Source: Clostridiales bacterium (GTDB lineage: Bacteria; Bacillota; Clostridia; Christensenellales; Borkfalkiaceae). Taken from it: a stretch of 64,000 nucleotides of DNA. Positions 40,134-48,689 of this stretch are shown here, piece by piece (within the stretch, counting starts at the first letter, position 1; every line of letters starts with the position of its first letter). Location: NCBI GenBank assembly GCA_023667345.1, contig JAMPAF010000001.1, positions 119,873 through 183,872 on the forward strand. The letters are read 5' to 3'. The notes beneath the pieces are model-generated. The model did no database searches. It worked only from the letters and a program-made list of their open reading frames with translations, and had not been told where the DNA came from. The position numbers were made by a program, and so were the translations under genes.

Positions 40134-40529
40134 ATGAACTATTTCAAAGTTAAAGCTAAGTGCGGGCATGTCGGACGAGGGCGCTACATAATTAAAGACT
40201 TTTTCATAAAAGCCGAAAGCGGAAAAGACGCGGCGCGAATAGCTCGCTTTCTTCCAAGAGTTAAGCACGATTGGAAGGACGCAATTATTTCCGTTACGGC
40301 AGTAAGCAAAAACGAATATGATTTAGGACAGGAACTTCACAGTCGGGATTTGTATTTCAATATGACAAACTCTTCCGAACAGCGAATATACGGCGCGGTA
40401 GATTATGAACAGGTTTTCGACCGTGAAAAACCTGAAAGAAAGAAAAAAGATAAAGACACCTCGTATTATTGCAAATTAGCAAGAATACAGCAAAAAGATT
40501 TTAAAACACGTCTTGCGGAGGCTATTTAA
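40134..40529 (+). CDS. Small conserved protein of unknown function (KCGHVGRGRY family)
   Basis: 131 residues. The N-terminus MNYFKVKAKCGHVGRGRYII followed by KAESGKDAARIARFLPRVKH and DWKDAI is familiar from Firmicutes mobile-element proteins, but I know no function for it. CGH near the start could be part of a metal site. The C-terminal 40 residues are rich in Lys and Arg. AAAGGAG seven bases before the ATG. Its stop is directly followed by the ATG of the next gene, so it opens a three-gene operon with two large helix-turn-helix proteins. Confidence 0.7.
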   Translation: MNYFKVKAKCGHVGRGRYIIKDFFIKAESGKDAARIARFLPRVKHDWKDAIISVTAVSKNEYDLGQELHSRDLYFNMTNSSEQRIYGAVDYEQVFDREKPERKKKDKDTSYYCKLARIQQKDFKTRLAEAI

Positions 40530-41954
40530 ATGGATAAAAAGAAGATAGGTAAATTTTTAAAAATGTTGCGTGAGGAAAAGGATTTAACTCAAATCCGATT
40601 ATCAACTAAATTTGACGGCGTCTATTCCGATGCGTTAATAAGCAAGTGGGAAAGAGGCGAATCCGTTCCGAATATTGACGATTTGAAAGTGTTGGCAGAG
40701 TATTTCAACGTTACCGTCGATGAAATTTTAAACGGCGCAAGGTATGAAGAAATCAATTTTGAAGAGAAATATTTCATCTATAATAACGAGTGGTGCTCCC
40801 GTTACAACCCCGACGATTTGTACAATGTAAGAGAAGAACAGGAACTCTTGATAGAAACACGCTTCAAAAAGCTTTTAAGAAAAATGGTTGGTGATGGATT
40901 ATCGTTATCCGAAGATAAAGAATTTGATTTCATAGTTAATCATTTCTATCAAATTTTTATTCCCGCAATTGAAAGTATCGACAAAGACGCTTACGAAAAT
41001 TGTGGACTTAGCGAGTGTGTATGGGTTGAGGATATAAAAAGTTATGCTCACGATATGTTGCCCGAAGGTTTAGCAGATATAAAATTTGAAATTTATAAGC
41101 AAGCCTCTTTAATGCATAATTGTACTATCGACGAGAAGTTTTGGGAAGCAAACAAGAAATTTGTATTTATTGCACGGCAAAATATTTGGGATGATATAAG
41201 CGACGTTATCGACGATGATGAAGAAGAGGTTCGTAGCAGAATATTAAACATAGAAGATTACGAAAAGGATATTTTATTGGCGGCGCTTCAGACAATAAAC
41301 GTAACGCATAGATATGGCAAATTTAAAGAATACGAAAAGCGTTACGGACGCAAATACGATGAAGAGCAATTGACTATACGTGCGATAAAACTTTTAATTG
41401 AATGTGGAGCGAAATTGAATAAAGCGTTGCTCGGTTATTGGCAAGTTATAACACTTAAATACTCTATTATAGATAAGTTACTTGACATACATAAAAAGTA
41501 TAAAGCGCCGTTGCTTGTGCCTGTCTGTGAACACGGACATTACCAATATTTTACTGTGGACAATACAGCAAACAACAGAGCAAAATTGGGCATTAGATAT
41601 GAAAACGAAGATTTTGACGAAAGCGATTATCAAGAATTAGAGAAGAGATTATATGCGGGAGAAAGGACTATTTTAAAGCCGTATAAAGATTGGATTTGCG
41701 GTTCTGATGAACGGGGCGCTTTTCTCCATGCTCGTAAGCAAATGTTGAATATGTCGTTAGAAGCGTATTACGAAAGTCGGGATGAAAAAATGACAGAAAA
41801 ACTATTGAACGATTTAAATAGGCTGTCTTTAAAGGATATCAGAGAAAAATATTTCCCGACGGAATACAGAGGTGAATATATGGATGACGCGAATTCTATG
41901 AGCCCCGAAGAATTTAAGAAAAAGTATTATATAAAGGAAATCCCAAATGAATAG
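40530..41954 (+). CDS. Helix-turn-helix protein with a large unknown C-terminal region
   Basis: 474 residues. Residues 5-68 are a Cro/C1 domain: KFLKMLREEKDLTQIRLSTK, SDALISKWERGESVPNIDDL, LAEYFNVTVDEILNG. The remaining 400 residues are acidic, mostly helical, with no recognised motif; LLVPVCEHGHYQYFTVDNTA near residue 330 is a possible metal or ligand patch. The start is one base after the preceding stop and the end overlaps the next gene by 8 bases. The large domain is far longer than in simple repressors, so it may sense a ligand or partner. I do not recognise the family. Confidence 0.7.
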   Translation: MDKKKIGKFLKMLREEKDLTQIRLSTKFDGVYSDALISKWERGESVPNIDDLKVLAEYFNVTVDEILNGARYEEINFEEKYFIYNNEWCSRYNPDDLYNVREEQELLIETRFKKLLRKMVGDGLSLSEDKEFDFIVNHFYQIFIPAIESIDKDAYENCGLSECVWVEDIKSYAHDMLPEGLADIKFEIYKQASLMHNCTIDEKFWEANKKFVFIARQNIWDDISDVIDDDEEEVRSRILNIEDYEKDILLAALQTINVTHRYGKFKEYEKRYGRKYDEEQLTIRAIKLLIECGAKLNKALLGYWQVITLKYSIIDKLLDIHKKYKAPLLVPVCEHGHYQYFTVDNTANNRAKLGIRYENEDFDESDYQELEKRLYAGERTILKPYKDWICGSDERGAFLHARKQMLNMSLEAYYESRDEKMTEKLLNDLNRLSLKDIREKYFPTEYRGEYMDDANSMSPEEFKKKYYIKEIPNE

Positions 41955-43008
41955 TTTTATAAAAAGTTTAATGGAAGAAAGAAATTTAAAACAAAAAGAT
42001 TTAGCGGTAATATTAGGGATAAGTTCTGCTGCCATAAGTCAATGGGCCGAGGAAGCAACAAAGATGAATGTAGAACATTTATATGCCTTATCAAAACTTT
42101 TTCACGTTACCATGGACGAGCTTCTTGAAGGAAAAAGAACGAAAGAGTCGCTTGAAGATAAGTGGAGTAGAGAATACGATATTAACGAGGATGCGGCAAA
42201 AACCGCGTTTATTGACGGCGAAAAAGAAGTGGTATTAAAATATTTAGCAGCAATACGGAAAGCCGACGATAGATTTTTTGTACTATTTGAGAAAAAAATA
42301 ATAGGCAAAATATCGGAAAACGAATTAAAAGAGTGGGAATATCTAAAACAGTTTTATGACAGAAATATACGCAGGTGTCATTTGCTTGATGATATCCGTA
42401 TTGGTTGGAGTGATGATGGCGACGCCATTGTATTGAATGCCTTAACAGACAAGATAGGAATAAATAGCCCCAAAGCTATAATTTGGGAACTCCGAAAAGT
42501 TTATAATATAACAAATTTCGGTGTGGGGATAACAGCGAATATAGAGGTCGTACCGATAGATAATTACTATAATAATTATGATAACGATTTATCGTACGTT
42601 GAAGACGATAAAGATATATTTTTTGCGGTATATTATGCTCTTCCGCCTATTGAAAAAGATAGATTTCTGACTTCGGAGTATCAAAACGGAAACAAGGCAG
42701 AATTTCTGTTTGAGTTAATAAAACGCGGCGGCAATATACTTTATACCCCGAGAGACTTAAAAATCACTAATTACAATTATAAAGATTTTGATGGAGTGGA
42801 AGGTGAAATGAAATCCGTGTCCGAACTCAATAAAGCACACGCGGTAATTTTTGAAATATTCAGCAATTATTCTTTTGCAACCTACGAACAATATTGTGCG
42901 CTCATAAATGTTCCTCGGATGAGCCAAATTGCAATGGAAGCAAAGGATAAAGAAAAAAATCCTATTAAATATTGGAAATTTATAAAGAATAGCCAAGTAT
43001 TGATTTGA
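41947..43008 (+). CDS. Second helix-turn-helix protein with a large unknown C-terminal region
   Basis: 353 residues. Cro/C1 domain at 3-62: SLMEERNLKQKDLAVILGIS, AAISQWAEEATKMNVEHLYA, LFHVTMDELLEGKRT. The following ~290 residues are helical at first (SREYDINEDAAKTAFIDGEK, FFVLFEKKIIGK) and then mixed. The layout parallels the preceding gene (helix-turn-helix, EGKRTKESLEDKW-like linker, long domain), so the two may be distant relatives that act together. It overlaps the preceding gene by 8 bases. Function unknown; a mobile-element control or defence role fits the place but is not shown. Confidence 0.7.
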   Translation: MNSFIKSLMEERNLKQKDLAVILGISSAAISQWAEEATKMNVEHLYALSKLFHVTMDELLEGKRTKESLEDKWSREYDINEDAAKTAFIDGEKEVVLKYLAAIRKADDRFFVLFEKKIIGKISENELKEWEYLKQFYDRNIRRCHLLDDIRIGWSDDGDAIVLNALTDKIGINSPKAIIWELRKVYNITNFGVGITANIEVVPIDNYYNNYDNDLSYVEDDKDIFFAVYYALPPIEKDRFLTSEYQNGNKAEFLFELIKRGGNILYTPRDLKITNYNYKDFDGVEGEMKSVSELNKAHAVIFEIFSNYSFATYEQYCALINVPRMSQIAMEAKDKEKNPIKYWKFIKNSQVLI

Positions 43009-43174
43009 TAAATTTTAAAAACTATCCCGAATTTTGCCTTCGTCTTAAAATTTTTGACGGAAAGATATTAACGATTCCAAAACCTTGTTTTTAACTACAA
43101 AACTTGCTATACTTGAATTATAATAATCAGAAGTAATCGGCAACAAGCCGATAACCGTTAAAGAATGGGTTAAA

Positions 43175-43324
43175 ATGCGATATGCGTCTGTCGGCAAAGC
43201 CCCGACTTTTGTAAACTGTACCGACGAAACCGAGCAACGCAATTACTTTCCCTTTTATGTAACGGGAATAAACTTGCCGAAACTTTACAAAAAAAATTAT
43301 CGAACACAAAGGAGAACACAATGA
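43175..43324 (+). CDS. Possible micro-protein coupled to the next gene
   Basis: 49 codons starting MRYASVGKAPTFVNC and ending in TGA that overlaps the ATG of the gene at 43321 (ATGA). The frame stays open upstream to about 43133 (ITVKEWVKMRYASVGKAP) without a better start. The composition looks protein-like, and it could be a small partner or the tail of a decayed gene. No clear ribosome site. Confidence 0.3.
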   Translation: MRYASVGKAPTFVNCTDETEQRNYFPFYVTGINLPKLYKKNYRTQRRTQ

Positions 43325-44058
43325 CCGAAATCGAAGAGCTGAGATATGCTAAGGCGTTGGTTGAAAATCTTGCGCGGGGCGTAAACCCTTTAAGCGGCGA
43401 GGCGGTATCGGACACCGACGTTATAAACAACGTAAAAATATCGAGATGCCTTTTTTATGTCGCAAACATGTTGGAAAAGTTATGTCAAGGCGAGTACGTT
43501 AAAAAGGAAAATAAAGGCAAAACGCCCTTTTTTATTAAAGAAGGGGAGCTTGAAAATTTTGATTACAGCGACGGCGGAATTGCAATTTCGGAAATCATTA
43601 AAAGAATTAACGACATTGTGGGTTATGACGGAAGAAAAATCAAGCGGTCTTTGATAGTAGACTGGCTGATTGAAAGCGGTTTGATTGCAGAAAGCGAAAC
43701 TAACGGGCGCAAATATAAATTACCCACGGACAAAGGCATTGAGGCGGGCATATACACCGAGGAAAGATTCGGCTATAACGGCAGTTACAGGGTCGTGCTG
43801 TACAACGAAAAAGCGCAAAGAATGATAATAGAGCACCTTAAAGAAACCGCCGAAAGCGATATTACAATCGTACAACAGACGGCGGACGTTGAGCCGAGCG
43901 GCTCAAATAAGGGAAAAGCCTGGGACGGTAAGCAGGAAGCGGAGCTGACCGAAATGTTTAAAGACGGTTTGACGGTAAAGGCTATCGCCGACGCCATGAA
44001 AAGGTCGCGCGGAGCGATTAAAGCAAGGCTTATAAAATTAGGGCTGATAAAGGTGTAA
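43321..44058 (+). CDS. Unknown protein with a C-terminal homeodomain-like helix-turn-helix
   Basis: 245 residues. The first 150 residues are helical and charged (EELRYAKALVENLARGVNPL, a family seen in mobile elements, role unknown). They contain an SLIVDWLIESGLIAESE segment that resembles a winged helix. The last 50 residues, AWDGKQEAELTEMFKDGLTV followed by KAIADAMKRSRGAIKARLIK, form a small helix-turn-helix of the kind found at the ends of helicases and other DNA-binding proteins. AAAGGAG precedes the ATG. No partner enzyme is adjacent, apart from the possible micro-protein upstream. Confidence 0.65.
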   Translation: MTEIEELRYAKALVENLARGVNPLSGEAVSDTDVINNVKISRCLFYVANMLEKLCQGEYVKKENKGKTPFFIKEGELENFDYSDGGIAISEIIKRINDIVGYDGRKIKRSLIVDWLIESGLIAESETNGRKYKLPTDKGIEAGIYTEERFGYNGSYRVVLYNEKAQRMIIEHLKETAESDITIVQQTADVEPSGSNKGKAWDGKQEAELTEMFKDGLTVKAIADAMKRSRGAIKARLIKLGLIKV

Positions 44059-44138
44059 CTGGTACTCAACTTTCGCCAGCCGACTTTACAAAAACTTTTA
44101 AATTTTTCCGCGGTGAAACGCAGAGAAAGAGTGCGACA

Positions 44139-44171
44139 GGCGGACTTTGGGCGGACTTTGGGCGGACTTTG
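44139..44171 (+). repeat. Three perfect tandem copies of GGCGGACTTTG
   Basis: The 11-bp unit repeats three times without change. It is followed by shorter imperfect words (CTTTGAACA, AACAAGC, AAACAAGC) to about 44225. This resembles a small iteron or protein-binding array. The rest of 44059-44349 contains a promoter and no gene. Confidence 0.7.
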
Positions 44172-44260
44172 AACATTCTTTGAACAATCTTATAACAAGC
44201 TATAAACAAGCTTTGGGCAAACATTGTGCAAAAAAAGATAACTCAATCGCGTTTTGACGC

Positions 44261-44288
44261 TTGCTATCTGCAAAAAATGTGTTATAAT
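44261..44288 (+). promoter_or_regulatory. Promoter of the gene at 44350
   Basis: TTGCTA, 16 bases, perfect TATAAT, 61 bases before the ATG. Confidence 0.6.
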
Positions 44289-44349
44289 ACTGTATGTAAA
44301 AGCGCCAAAAAGCGTAAAATTAACAATTGATAAAGAGGAAGGAACAATA

Positions 44350-44685
44350 ATGACTATTACTCAACTTACCGAAATTGTATCTACGGGCGACAAAAACCAC
44401 ATTCAGGAACAGTTAAAGCAACAAGGGTATATCAGTTGTTTTAAGCGTAAATACAACCAGCCCGTCGACAAGGCGACTCTGTTTTTGGGCGATTTGTACG
44501 AGACGGAGCTTTTCGCCGACGAGCCCAACAACCTCACCTATCAGGGCGGCATATATATGAACGTGCAGAATCACGAGAATTTCGAGTTCATAAATATATG
44601 CGTGGGCAACTTAGCCGACGGCGTACCCGTGGAAATTACCACCTGGGCAAAGCAGATTTCGGGTCGTCCCGAGTCGGTAAAATAA
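44350..44685 (+). CDS. Small unknown protein
   Basis: 111 residues from the ATG at 44350, preceded by GAGGAAGGAAC. A longer frame lacks a ribosome site and covers the promoter region. The sequence (TITQLTEIVSTGDKNHIQEQ, FLGDLYETELFADEPNNLTY) is acidic and soluble, with no motif I recognise. It has its own promoter and a strong terminator. Its GC content (about 48%) is close to core genes, so it probably belongs to the chromosome and not the island, which would put the right island edge between about 44060 and 44250. Confidence 0.6.
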   Translation: MTITQLTEIVSTGDKNHIQEQLKQQGYISCFKRKYNQPVDKATLFLGDLYETELFADEPNNLTYQGGIYMNVQNHENFEFINICVGNLADGVPVEITTWAKQISGRPESVK

Positions 44686-44718
44686 TTTGCCGTTGAAAAA
44701 TTCTTAACCGAAGTCAGA

Positions 44719-44752
44719 CCCCCGCGCGGCATATCGCCGCGCGGGGGTTTTG
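44719..44752 (+). terminator. Intrinsic terminator
   Basis: CCCCCGCGCGGC pairs with GCCGCGCGGGGG around ATATC, followed by TTTT. Confidence 0.9.
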
Positions 44753-44774
44753 ACAATTTTCAATGCGCAATTTC

Positions 44775-44890
44775 GAGGTGAAGAGCGTCAACCTCTTCCG
44801 TACTACGTGCGACCGCTACGCGGGCGGGCACCGCCTAAAAGTCGGCGACACCTTCCCCCTAAGGGGAAGGTCATATTGCGGTAAAATTAA
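44775..44890. repeat. Dispersed repeat, first one to the right of the island
   Basis: GGTGAAGAGCGTCAACCTCT...CCTTCCCCCTAAGGGGAAGG followed by TCATATTGCGG, the same family as at 1300, 11490 and 63900. No repeat of this family is seen between about 11.64 and 44.77 kb. Confidence 0.7.
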
Positions 44891-44912
44891 GCCGCGGCGA
44901 ACGCCGCGGCTT
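44891..44912 (-). terminator. Hairpin ending the sleB-ypeB transcript
   Basis: GCCGCGGCG / CGCCGCGGC around AA, followed on the minus strand by TTAATTTTA and on the plus strand by TTT. Confidence 0.6.
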
Positions 44913-44943
44913 TCATTTTGCAGTTGACAGTCCGACCTCTAAT

Positions 44944-45006
44944 CAAGCAATTAAAGGTTTTGGCAGCGGCGACACGCCGCAGGTCTTGGCAGCGGCGACA
45001 CGCCGC
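44944..45006 (-). repeat. Two tandem stop-codon-linked hairpins after ypeB
   Basis: GCGGCGTGTCGCCGC (minus strand) occurs at 44992-45006, directly after the ypeB stop, and again at 44966-44980. It is followed by the conserved tail CCAAAACCTTTAATTGCTTG. Confidence 0.7.
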
Positions 45007-46977
45007 TTACATCAATGCTCTGCCTTGCTTGGTGCCGATAACGGTTAAAACCTCTATCTCTTCGCCGGTAGCCGCGTCCACGTAAACGTAGTATTCGTTG
45101 CCGCCCAAAGTTCCTACGAACTCATAGCACAGCACTTCACCGCCGTCGAAGGGAATCAAAGCGGTGCGCGACGCGCTTATCTCCATATTTCCGTTGACGT
45201 TCGCCTTAGCCGTCGCCTCGCTGATTGCAGGCTTTGCAAGCTTTCTTTCGCCGTGGTTCAAAACGTAGCTTATCGCCTCGACGCCGGTCACTATGCCGCG
45301 CTCTTCGCACACCTTAACCTTTACAAGGTCGGGGTAGAGGATAGCGCCGCCCTGCACGGGCGCAAAGTTAAGATTGCACGTCGTGCCGTTTTCGCTCGTC
45401 CATACGGGCTTCAAGCCGTCGTAACCTATGGAAGAGAGGAAGTCCTCAGCAATGTCGATACATCTTTCCACCGAGAAATTGTGCTTGGAGCAGTCCTTGT
45501 AGCTGTCGAACGCCACAACCTTGCCGCCGAGCTTGGAAATCTGCACGAACATATCCCCGCTGTCGGTCTTTAAATTGACGTTGTAGAGGGTGAGGGCATC
45601 CGCGGTAGCCTCGCCGGTGCAGTCGGCTTTTTGCACTTTGTAGTCCGCAAAATAGCGCATTGCAAGGTTTTCCGCTTCCTGCGCGGTAATCTCTTCCGCG
45701 CCTTTAAGCGCCTTCGCGTTGGTCTTTTTAACGCTGTCGGAAAAAGGTCCGTCCTGAATACCCGTCGGCTCTTCGAAGGTGTTGTTCTGAATGTTCTTAA
45801 AGCCGCCGACGAGGTTGCTCGACTTGCCGCGCAACGCATTCAGTAAATCCTTGTCGTCGCACGTTGATACAAGGCGGTTAATTTCTTCCTTGACCTTGGC
45901 GTTCGTCTCGTACATATATTCGAGCGAAGCTATCTGCGAAGAGGTGAGCTCGCCGCCGTTAGCCACGGTGTAAAGCATCTGCTTCGCGCTGTCGCCCATC
46001 TTGTTTATAAACGATGAGAACTGTTCGGTCATCTGCATATCGACGGGGAATCTTTCCAAAATGGTCTCCGCCGTCTGGCTCTCGATGGCGATATCCGAAA
46101 GTACGCGCACTCTGTCCTGCGAGGACGAGGAAACTCTCGCTCTCGAAAGGTCTGCGTCGAGGTTGTCGATAACCGAGTTGAGCTCGTACAGCGATTCGGT
46201 GTAGCCCGTAGCCATCTGCGCCTGCATTTGGTTCATATTCAGCCAGCCGAAAGTCAGAACAGTGCCGAGGGCGAGGGTGGTTACGCCCAAAGATATTACC
46301 GCGGCAAGCCAGCCGCCGAAGCCGGGGGTGCGCCTCTTTGCCTTGTCGTTCCTCTCGGCGCGGCGTTCCGCACGCACCTTTAACGCGTGCTCGCGCTTAG
46401 CCTTTCTTTCGGCAAGATACGCCTCGTGTTTGGCTTTTTTAGCCTCGCGCTTTGCCTCTCTTTCCTCGGCAATTCTCTCGCGGCGCGCCTCTTTGCTCTC
46501 GCTCTTAATCATATCCCTGCGCTCTTTGCGCGCTTCTTTGCGCTCGGCGCGATGCTCTTTCAAGGCGGCGATACGCTCTTCGCGGGCTTCCTTGTGGGCA
46601 AGCTTGCGCTCCAAACGCTTCTGTTTTCTCTCGGCGTTAATCTTCGCCCTTTCAAGGTTCTTTTCCTCGCGCTGCTTTATTTTAGCGGCGCGCTTTTCGC
46701 TCACGGGCTTTTTCGCCTTAACCTTCTTAGCCTTCTTTACGCCCTTATCCTTTTTCGCGGACTTAACGTTCTTTTTCGAAACCTTATCCGCCTTTTCGGG
46801 CTTTTCGCTCTTAACCGACTTTTTAACGCCGCTCTTTTTTGCGGGCTTTTCGCTCTTTGCGGACTTAACCTGCTTTTTTGCAGTCTTTTTGCCGCTTGCC
46901 GCGCCGTCGTCGTTGGACGCAAGGGCAAGCTTTTCAGCCTTTTCGGCTCCGCTCGAAATATTCTTTTTCACAGCCAT
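45007..46977 (-). CDS. ypeB: Germination protein YpeB with a long lysine-rich N-terminal extension
   Basis: 656 residues; typical YpeB is about 450. Residues about 230-252 (LAAVISLGVTTLALGTVLTF) are the membrane anchor. The following YpeB domain is clear (ATGYTESLYELNSVIDNLDA, DLSRARVSSSSQDRVRVLSD) and is followed by PepSY repeats (ITAQEAENLAMRYFADYKVQ; DATTGEEIEVLTVIG near the end). In spores YpeB sits on the inner membrane side, and YpeB and the cortex-lytic enzyme SleB need each other for stability. The first ~225 residues are extraordinarily rich in Lys, Arg, Ala and Glu in short repeats (KSEKPAKKSGVKKSVKSEKP; REARKERRDMIKSESKEAR) and would be cytoplasmic and helical. It follows sleB by 10 bases. 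Confidence 0.9.
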   Translation of the reverse strand: MAVKKNISSGAEKAEKLALASNDDGAASGKKTAKKQVKSAKSEKPAKKSGVKKSVKSEKPEKADKVSKKNVKSAKKDKGVKKAKKVKAKKPVSEKRAAKIKQREEKNLERAKINAERKQKRLERKLAHKEAREERIAALKEHRAERKEARKERRDMIKSESKEARRERIAEEREAKREAKKAKHEAYLAERKAKREHALKVRAERRAERNDKAKRRTPGFGGWLAAVISLGVTTLALGTVLTFGWLNMNQMQAQMATGYTESLYELNSVIDNLDADLSRARVSSSSQDRVRVLSDIAIESQTAETILERFPVDMQMTEQFSSFINKMGDSAKQMLYTVANGGELTSSQIASLEYMYETNAKVKEEINRLVSTCDDKDLLNALRGKSSNLVGGFKNIQNNTFEEPTGIQDGPFSDSVKKTNAKALKGAEEITAQEAENLAMRYFADYKVQKADCTGEATADALTLYNVNLKTDSGDMFVQISKLGGKVVAFDSYKDCSKHNFSVERCIDIAEDFLSSIGYDGLKPVWTSENGTTCNLNFAPVQGGAILYPDLVKVKVCEERGIVTGVEAISYVLNHGERKLAKPAISEATAKANVNGNMEISASRTALIPFDGGEVLCYEFVGTLGGNEYYVYVDAATGEEIEVLTVIGTKQGRALM

Positions 46978-46987
46978 ATTCTACCTC

Positions 46988-47749
46988 CTATATGGCAAAG
47001 ACGTGTTTACCTATCGTGGTAACAGTCTTTCTGCCGAAAATCCAACTGCTGGTGGCAACCGCGGGGTTGTAGTAATAAAGGCAACCGTAGGTCGGGTCCC
47101 AGCCGTTAAGCGCGTCGCTCGCCGCGTTCATAGCCGTCTTGTCGGGCTCTAAATTAATCTGCCCGTCGGATACCGCGGTAAACGCGTGCTGCTGATATAT
47201 AACGCCCGCAACGGTGTTGGGGAATGCGGAAGAGCGCACACGGTTCAATATAACCGCGCCCACCGCAACCTGACCTGTGTAACTTTCGCCGCGCGCTTCT
47301 GCGTAAATACATTTAGCCAAAAGGTACAAATCCGAATTGGTGTAGTTTGACGAACCTGCCGAAGAACTTGAACCGCTCTGGCTCGTGCCGCTGCCGCTCT
47401 TGTCCAAAGCGTTTACGCTGTCGTTCATACCGAGAGCGACGTAGGTAGCTCTGCCGACAATACCGTCGGCGGTCAAGCCGTTCTTTCTCTGAAACCTTTT
47501 AACCGCTTCTATGGTCTTTGCTCCGTAGATGCCGTCGACGGGGCCGTCGAAGTAGCCCCATTGCTTTAAGCGGCGCTGAACTTCCGTTACCTCGCCGCCC
47601 TTTGAGCCTTGCCTTAAAATCGCCGTCTGAACGGCAGGGGAGGAGGCGTAATCGTTCGCCGCCCAACCTTTCGTTCCGATTACGGCGCCCGCCCCGGCCG
47701 CGGTTGCGATAAAGGCGGCAGCTATGCCCGTAATAAGTGCTTTTTTCAT
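46988..47749 (-). CDS. sleB: Spore cortex-lytic enzyme SleB
   Basis: 253 residues from the ATG at 47749, which has AAGGAGG four bases upstream; an upstream in-frame start would add 11 residues that cover the ribosome site. A signal peptide (ALITGIAAAFIATAAGAGAV) leads to a peptidoglycan-binding domain (GSKGGEVTEVQRRLKQWGYF, GPVDGIYGAKTIEAVKRFQ), a Ser-rich linker and a C-terminal hydrolase domain (LLAKCIYAEARGESYTGQVA, AVGAVILNRV) with the catalytic Glu in YAEARGE. It cleaves muramic-lactam cortex during germination. The sleB-ypeB order is conserved in spore formers. Confidence 0.93.
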   Translation of the reverse strand: MKKALITGIAAAFIATAAGAGAVIGTKGWAANDYASSPAVQTAILRQGSKGGEVTEVQRRLKQWGYFDGPVDGIYGAKTIEAVKRFQRKNGLTADGIVGRATYVALGMNDSVNALDKSGSGTSQSGSSSSAGSSNYTNSDLYLLAKCIYAEARGESYTGQVAVGAVILNRVRSSAFPNTVAGVIYQQHAFTAVSDGQINLEPDKTAMNAASDALNGWDPTYGCLYYYNPAVATSSWIFGRKTVTTIGKHVFAI

Positions 47750-47819
47750 TTTACCTCCTTGCCCCTTTTTCGGGAGCATCACTTTTCACTCGTTGCAATT
47801 ATTATGAATAATTAAAAAA

Positions 47820-48100
47820 ATGTTATGCGTGGGGAATTAAGAATGCAGAATTAAAACAAATGCGTAATGCGCAATTAAGGTAAAGATTTAATTGAACCAA
47901 CCTCTTTCGTCTGCTTACGCAGCCACCTTCCCCTTCAAAGTGGAAGGCGAGAGGTTGCGCGGAATTCTTGCTTTCCCCTTTGAAGGGGAAAGTGTCACGC
48001 AGTGACGATAGAGGTTGATTTAATTCTTAATTCTTAATTCTTAATTCTTAATTCTTAATTCTTAATTCTGCATTCTCTAAGTATAAATTTTTTCACAACC
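47820..48100. repeat. Dispersed repeats and a 7-copy TTAATTC array
   Basis: CAACCTCTTTCGTCTGCTTA and CCTTCCCCTTCAAAG elements are followed by seven perfect tandem copies of TTAATTC (48020-48068), then TGCATTC. No gene is seen. Confidence 0.8.
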
Positions 48101-48138
48101 GTCAATACATTGTCTGTAACAATTAAGAGGTGAAAGAT

Positions 48139-48669
48139 ATGAAAAAGGTTTTGATTGTTTTTGCTTTAATTATCGCGGTTGCCGCGACGGTTTTCGCGGT
48201 GAATTTCAAAGGGGCGCAAAGCGTAGAGGCGTACGCCGACTATCTCAGAATTCACGTTCGCGCAAATTCAAATTCGGATAAGGACCAAAGCGTTAAATAC
48301 GAGGTTAAGGACGAGGTCGTAAAATTCATTACGCCGTACGTTAAGGAGTGCGTGGACAAGGAGAGCGCGATGGACGTTATGCGCGGGATATTGCCCCAGA
48401 TAGAAGAGGTCTGCGACAAAGCTTTAAAGGAGCGCGGTTTTACATACGGGGCGCGGGCGAACATACGCGAAGAGAAGTTTCCGACAAGGATATACGGGGA
48501 TTTAACGCTCGAAGAGGGAGTGTACGACGCGTTGATTGTGGAGCTCGGCACGGGCACGGGCGACAACTGGTGGTGCGTGATTTACCCGCCGTTATGCTTT
48601 ACCTCGGCAAGCGCGGACGTGGAGTACCGCTCGATTATCTGGGACATTATTAATAAATTTAAGAATTGA
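48139..48669 (+). CDS. spoIIR: Stage II sporulation protein R
   Basis: 176 residues from the ATG at 48139, with AGAGGTG upstream. A signal anchor (VLIVFALIIAVAATVFAV) is followed by the family core: YLRIHVRANSNSDKDQSVKY, ANIREEKFPTRIYGDLTLEE, GVYDALIVELGTGTGDNWWC, VIYPPLCF. In Bacillus subtilis SpoIIR is made in the forespore under sigma-F, crosses the membrane and activates SpoIIGA, which processes pro-sigma-E in the mother cell. Family members keep the NxxWWCV(I/V)(Y/F)PPLC signature seen here. It stands alone between repeat blocks. Confidence 0.93.
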   Translation: MKKVLIVFALIIAVAATVFAVNFKGAQSVEAYADYLRIHVRANSNSDKDQSVKYEVKDEVVKFITPYVKECVDKESAMDVMRGILPQIEEVCDKALKERGFTYGARANIREEKFPTRIYGDLTLEEGVYDALIVELGTGTGDNWWCVIYPPLCFTSASADVEYRSIIWDIINKFKN

Positions 48670-48689
48670 GTATTAAAAAAATACGCAAT

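Noticed and set aside
43009-44349. Right attachment site of the tRNA-Cys island
   Set aside because: I looked for a repeat of the tRNA-Cys 3' end (GGTTCAAATCC, GGTGGCGCC) in this region and saw none, so the island's end is not defined.
44254-44349. Upstream extension of the gene at 44350
   Set aside because: It would cover the -35/-10 promoter and lacks a ribosome site, whereas the ATG at 44350 follows GAGGAAGGAAC.
46262-47152. Long open frame of 296 codons on the plus strand opposite ypeB and sleB
   Set aside because: It is the antisense of the Lys/Arg-rich ypeB region; it consists of Ser/Phe/Leu runs, has no ribosome site and spans two real genes.
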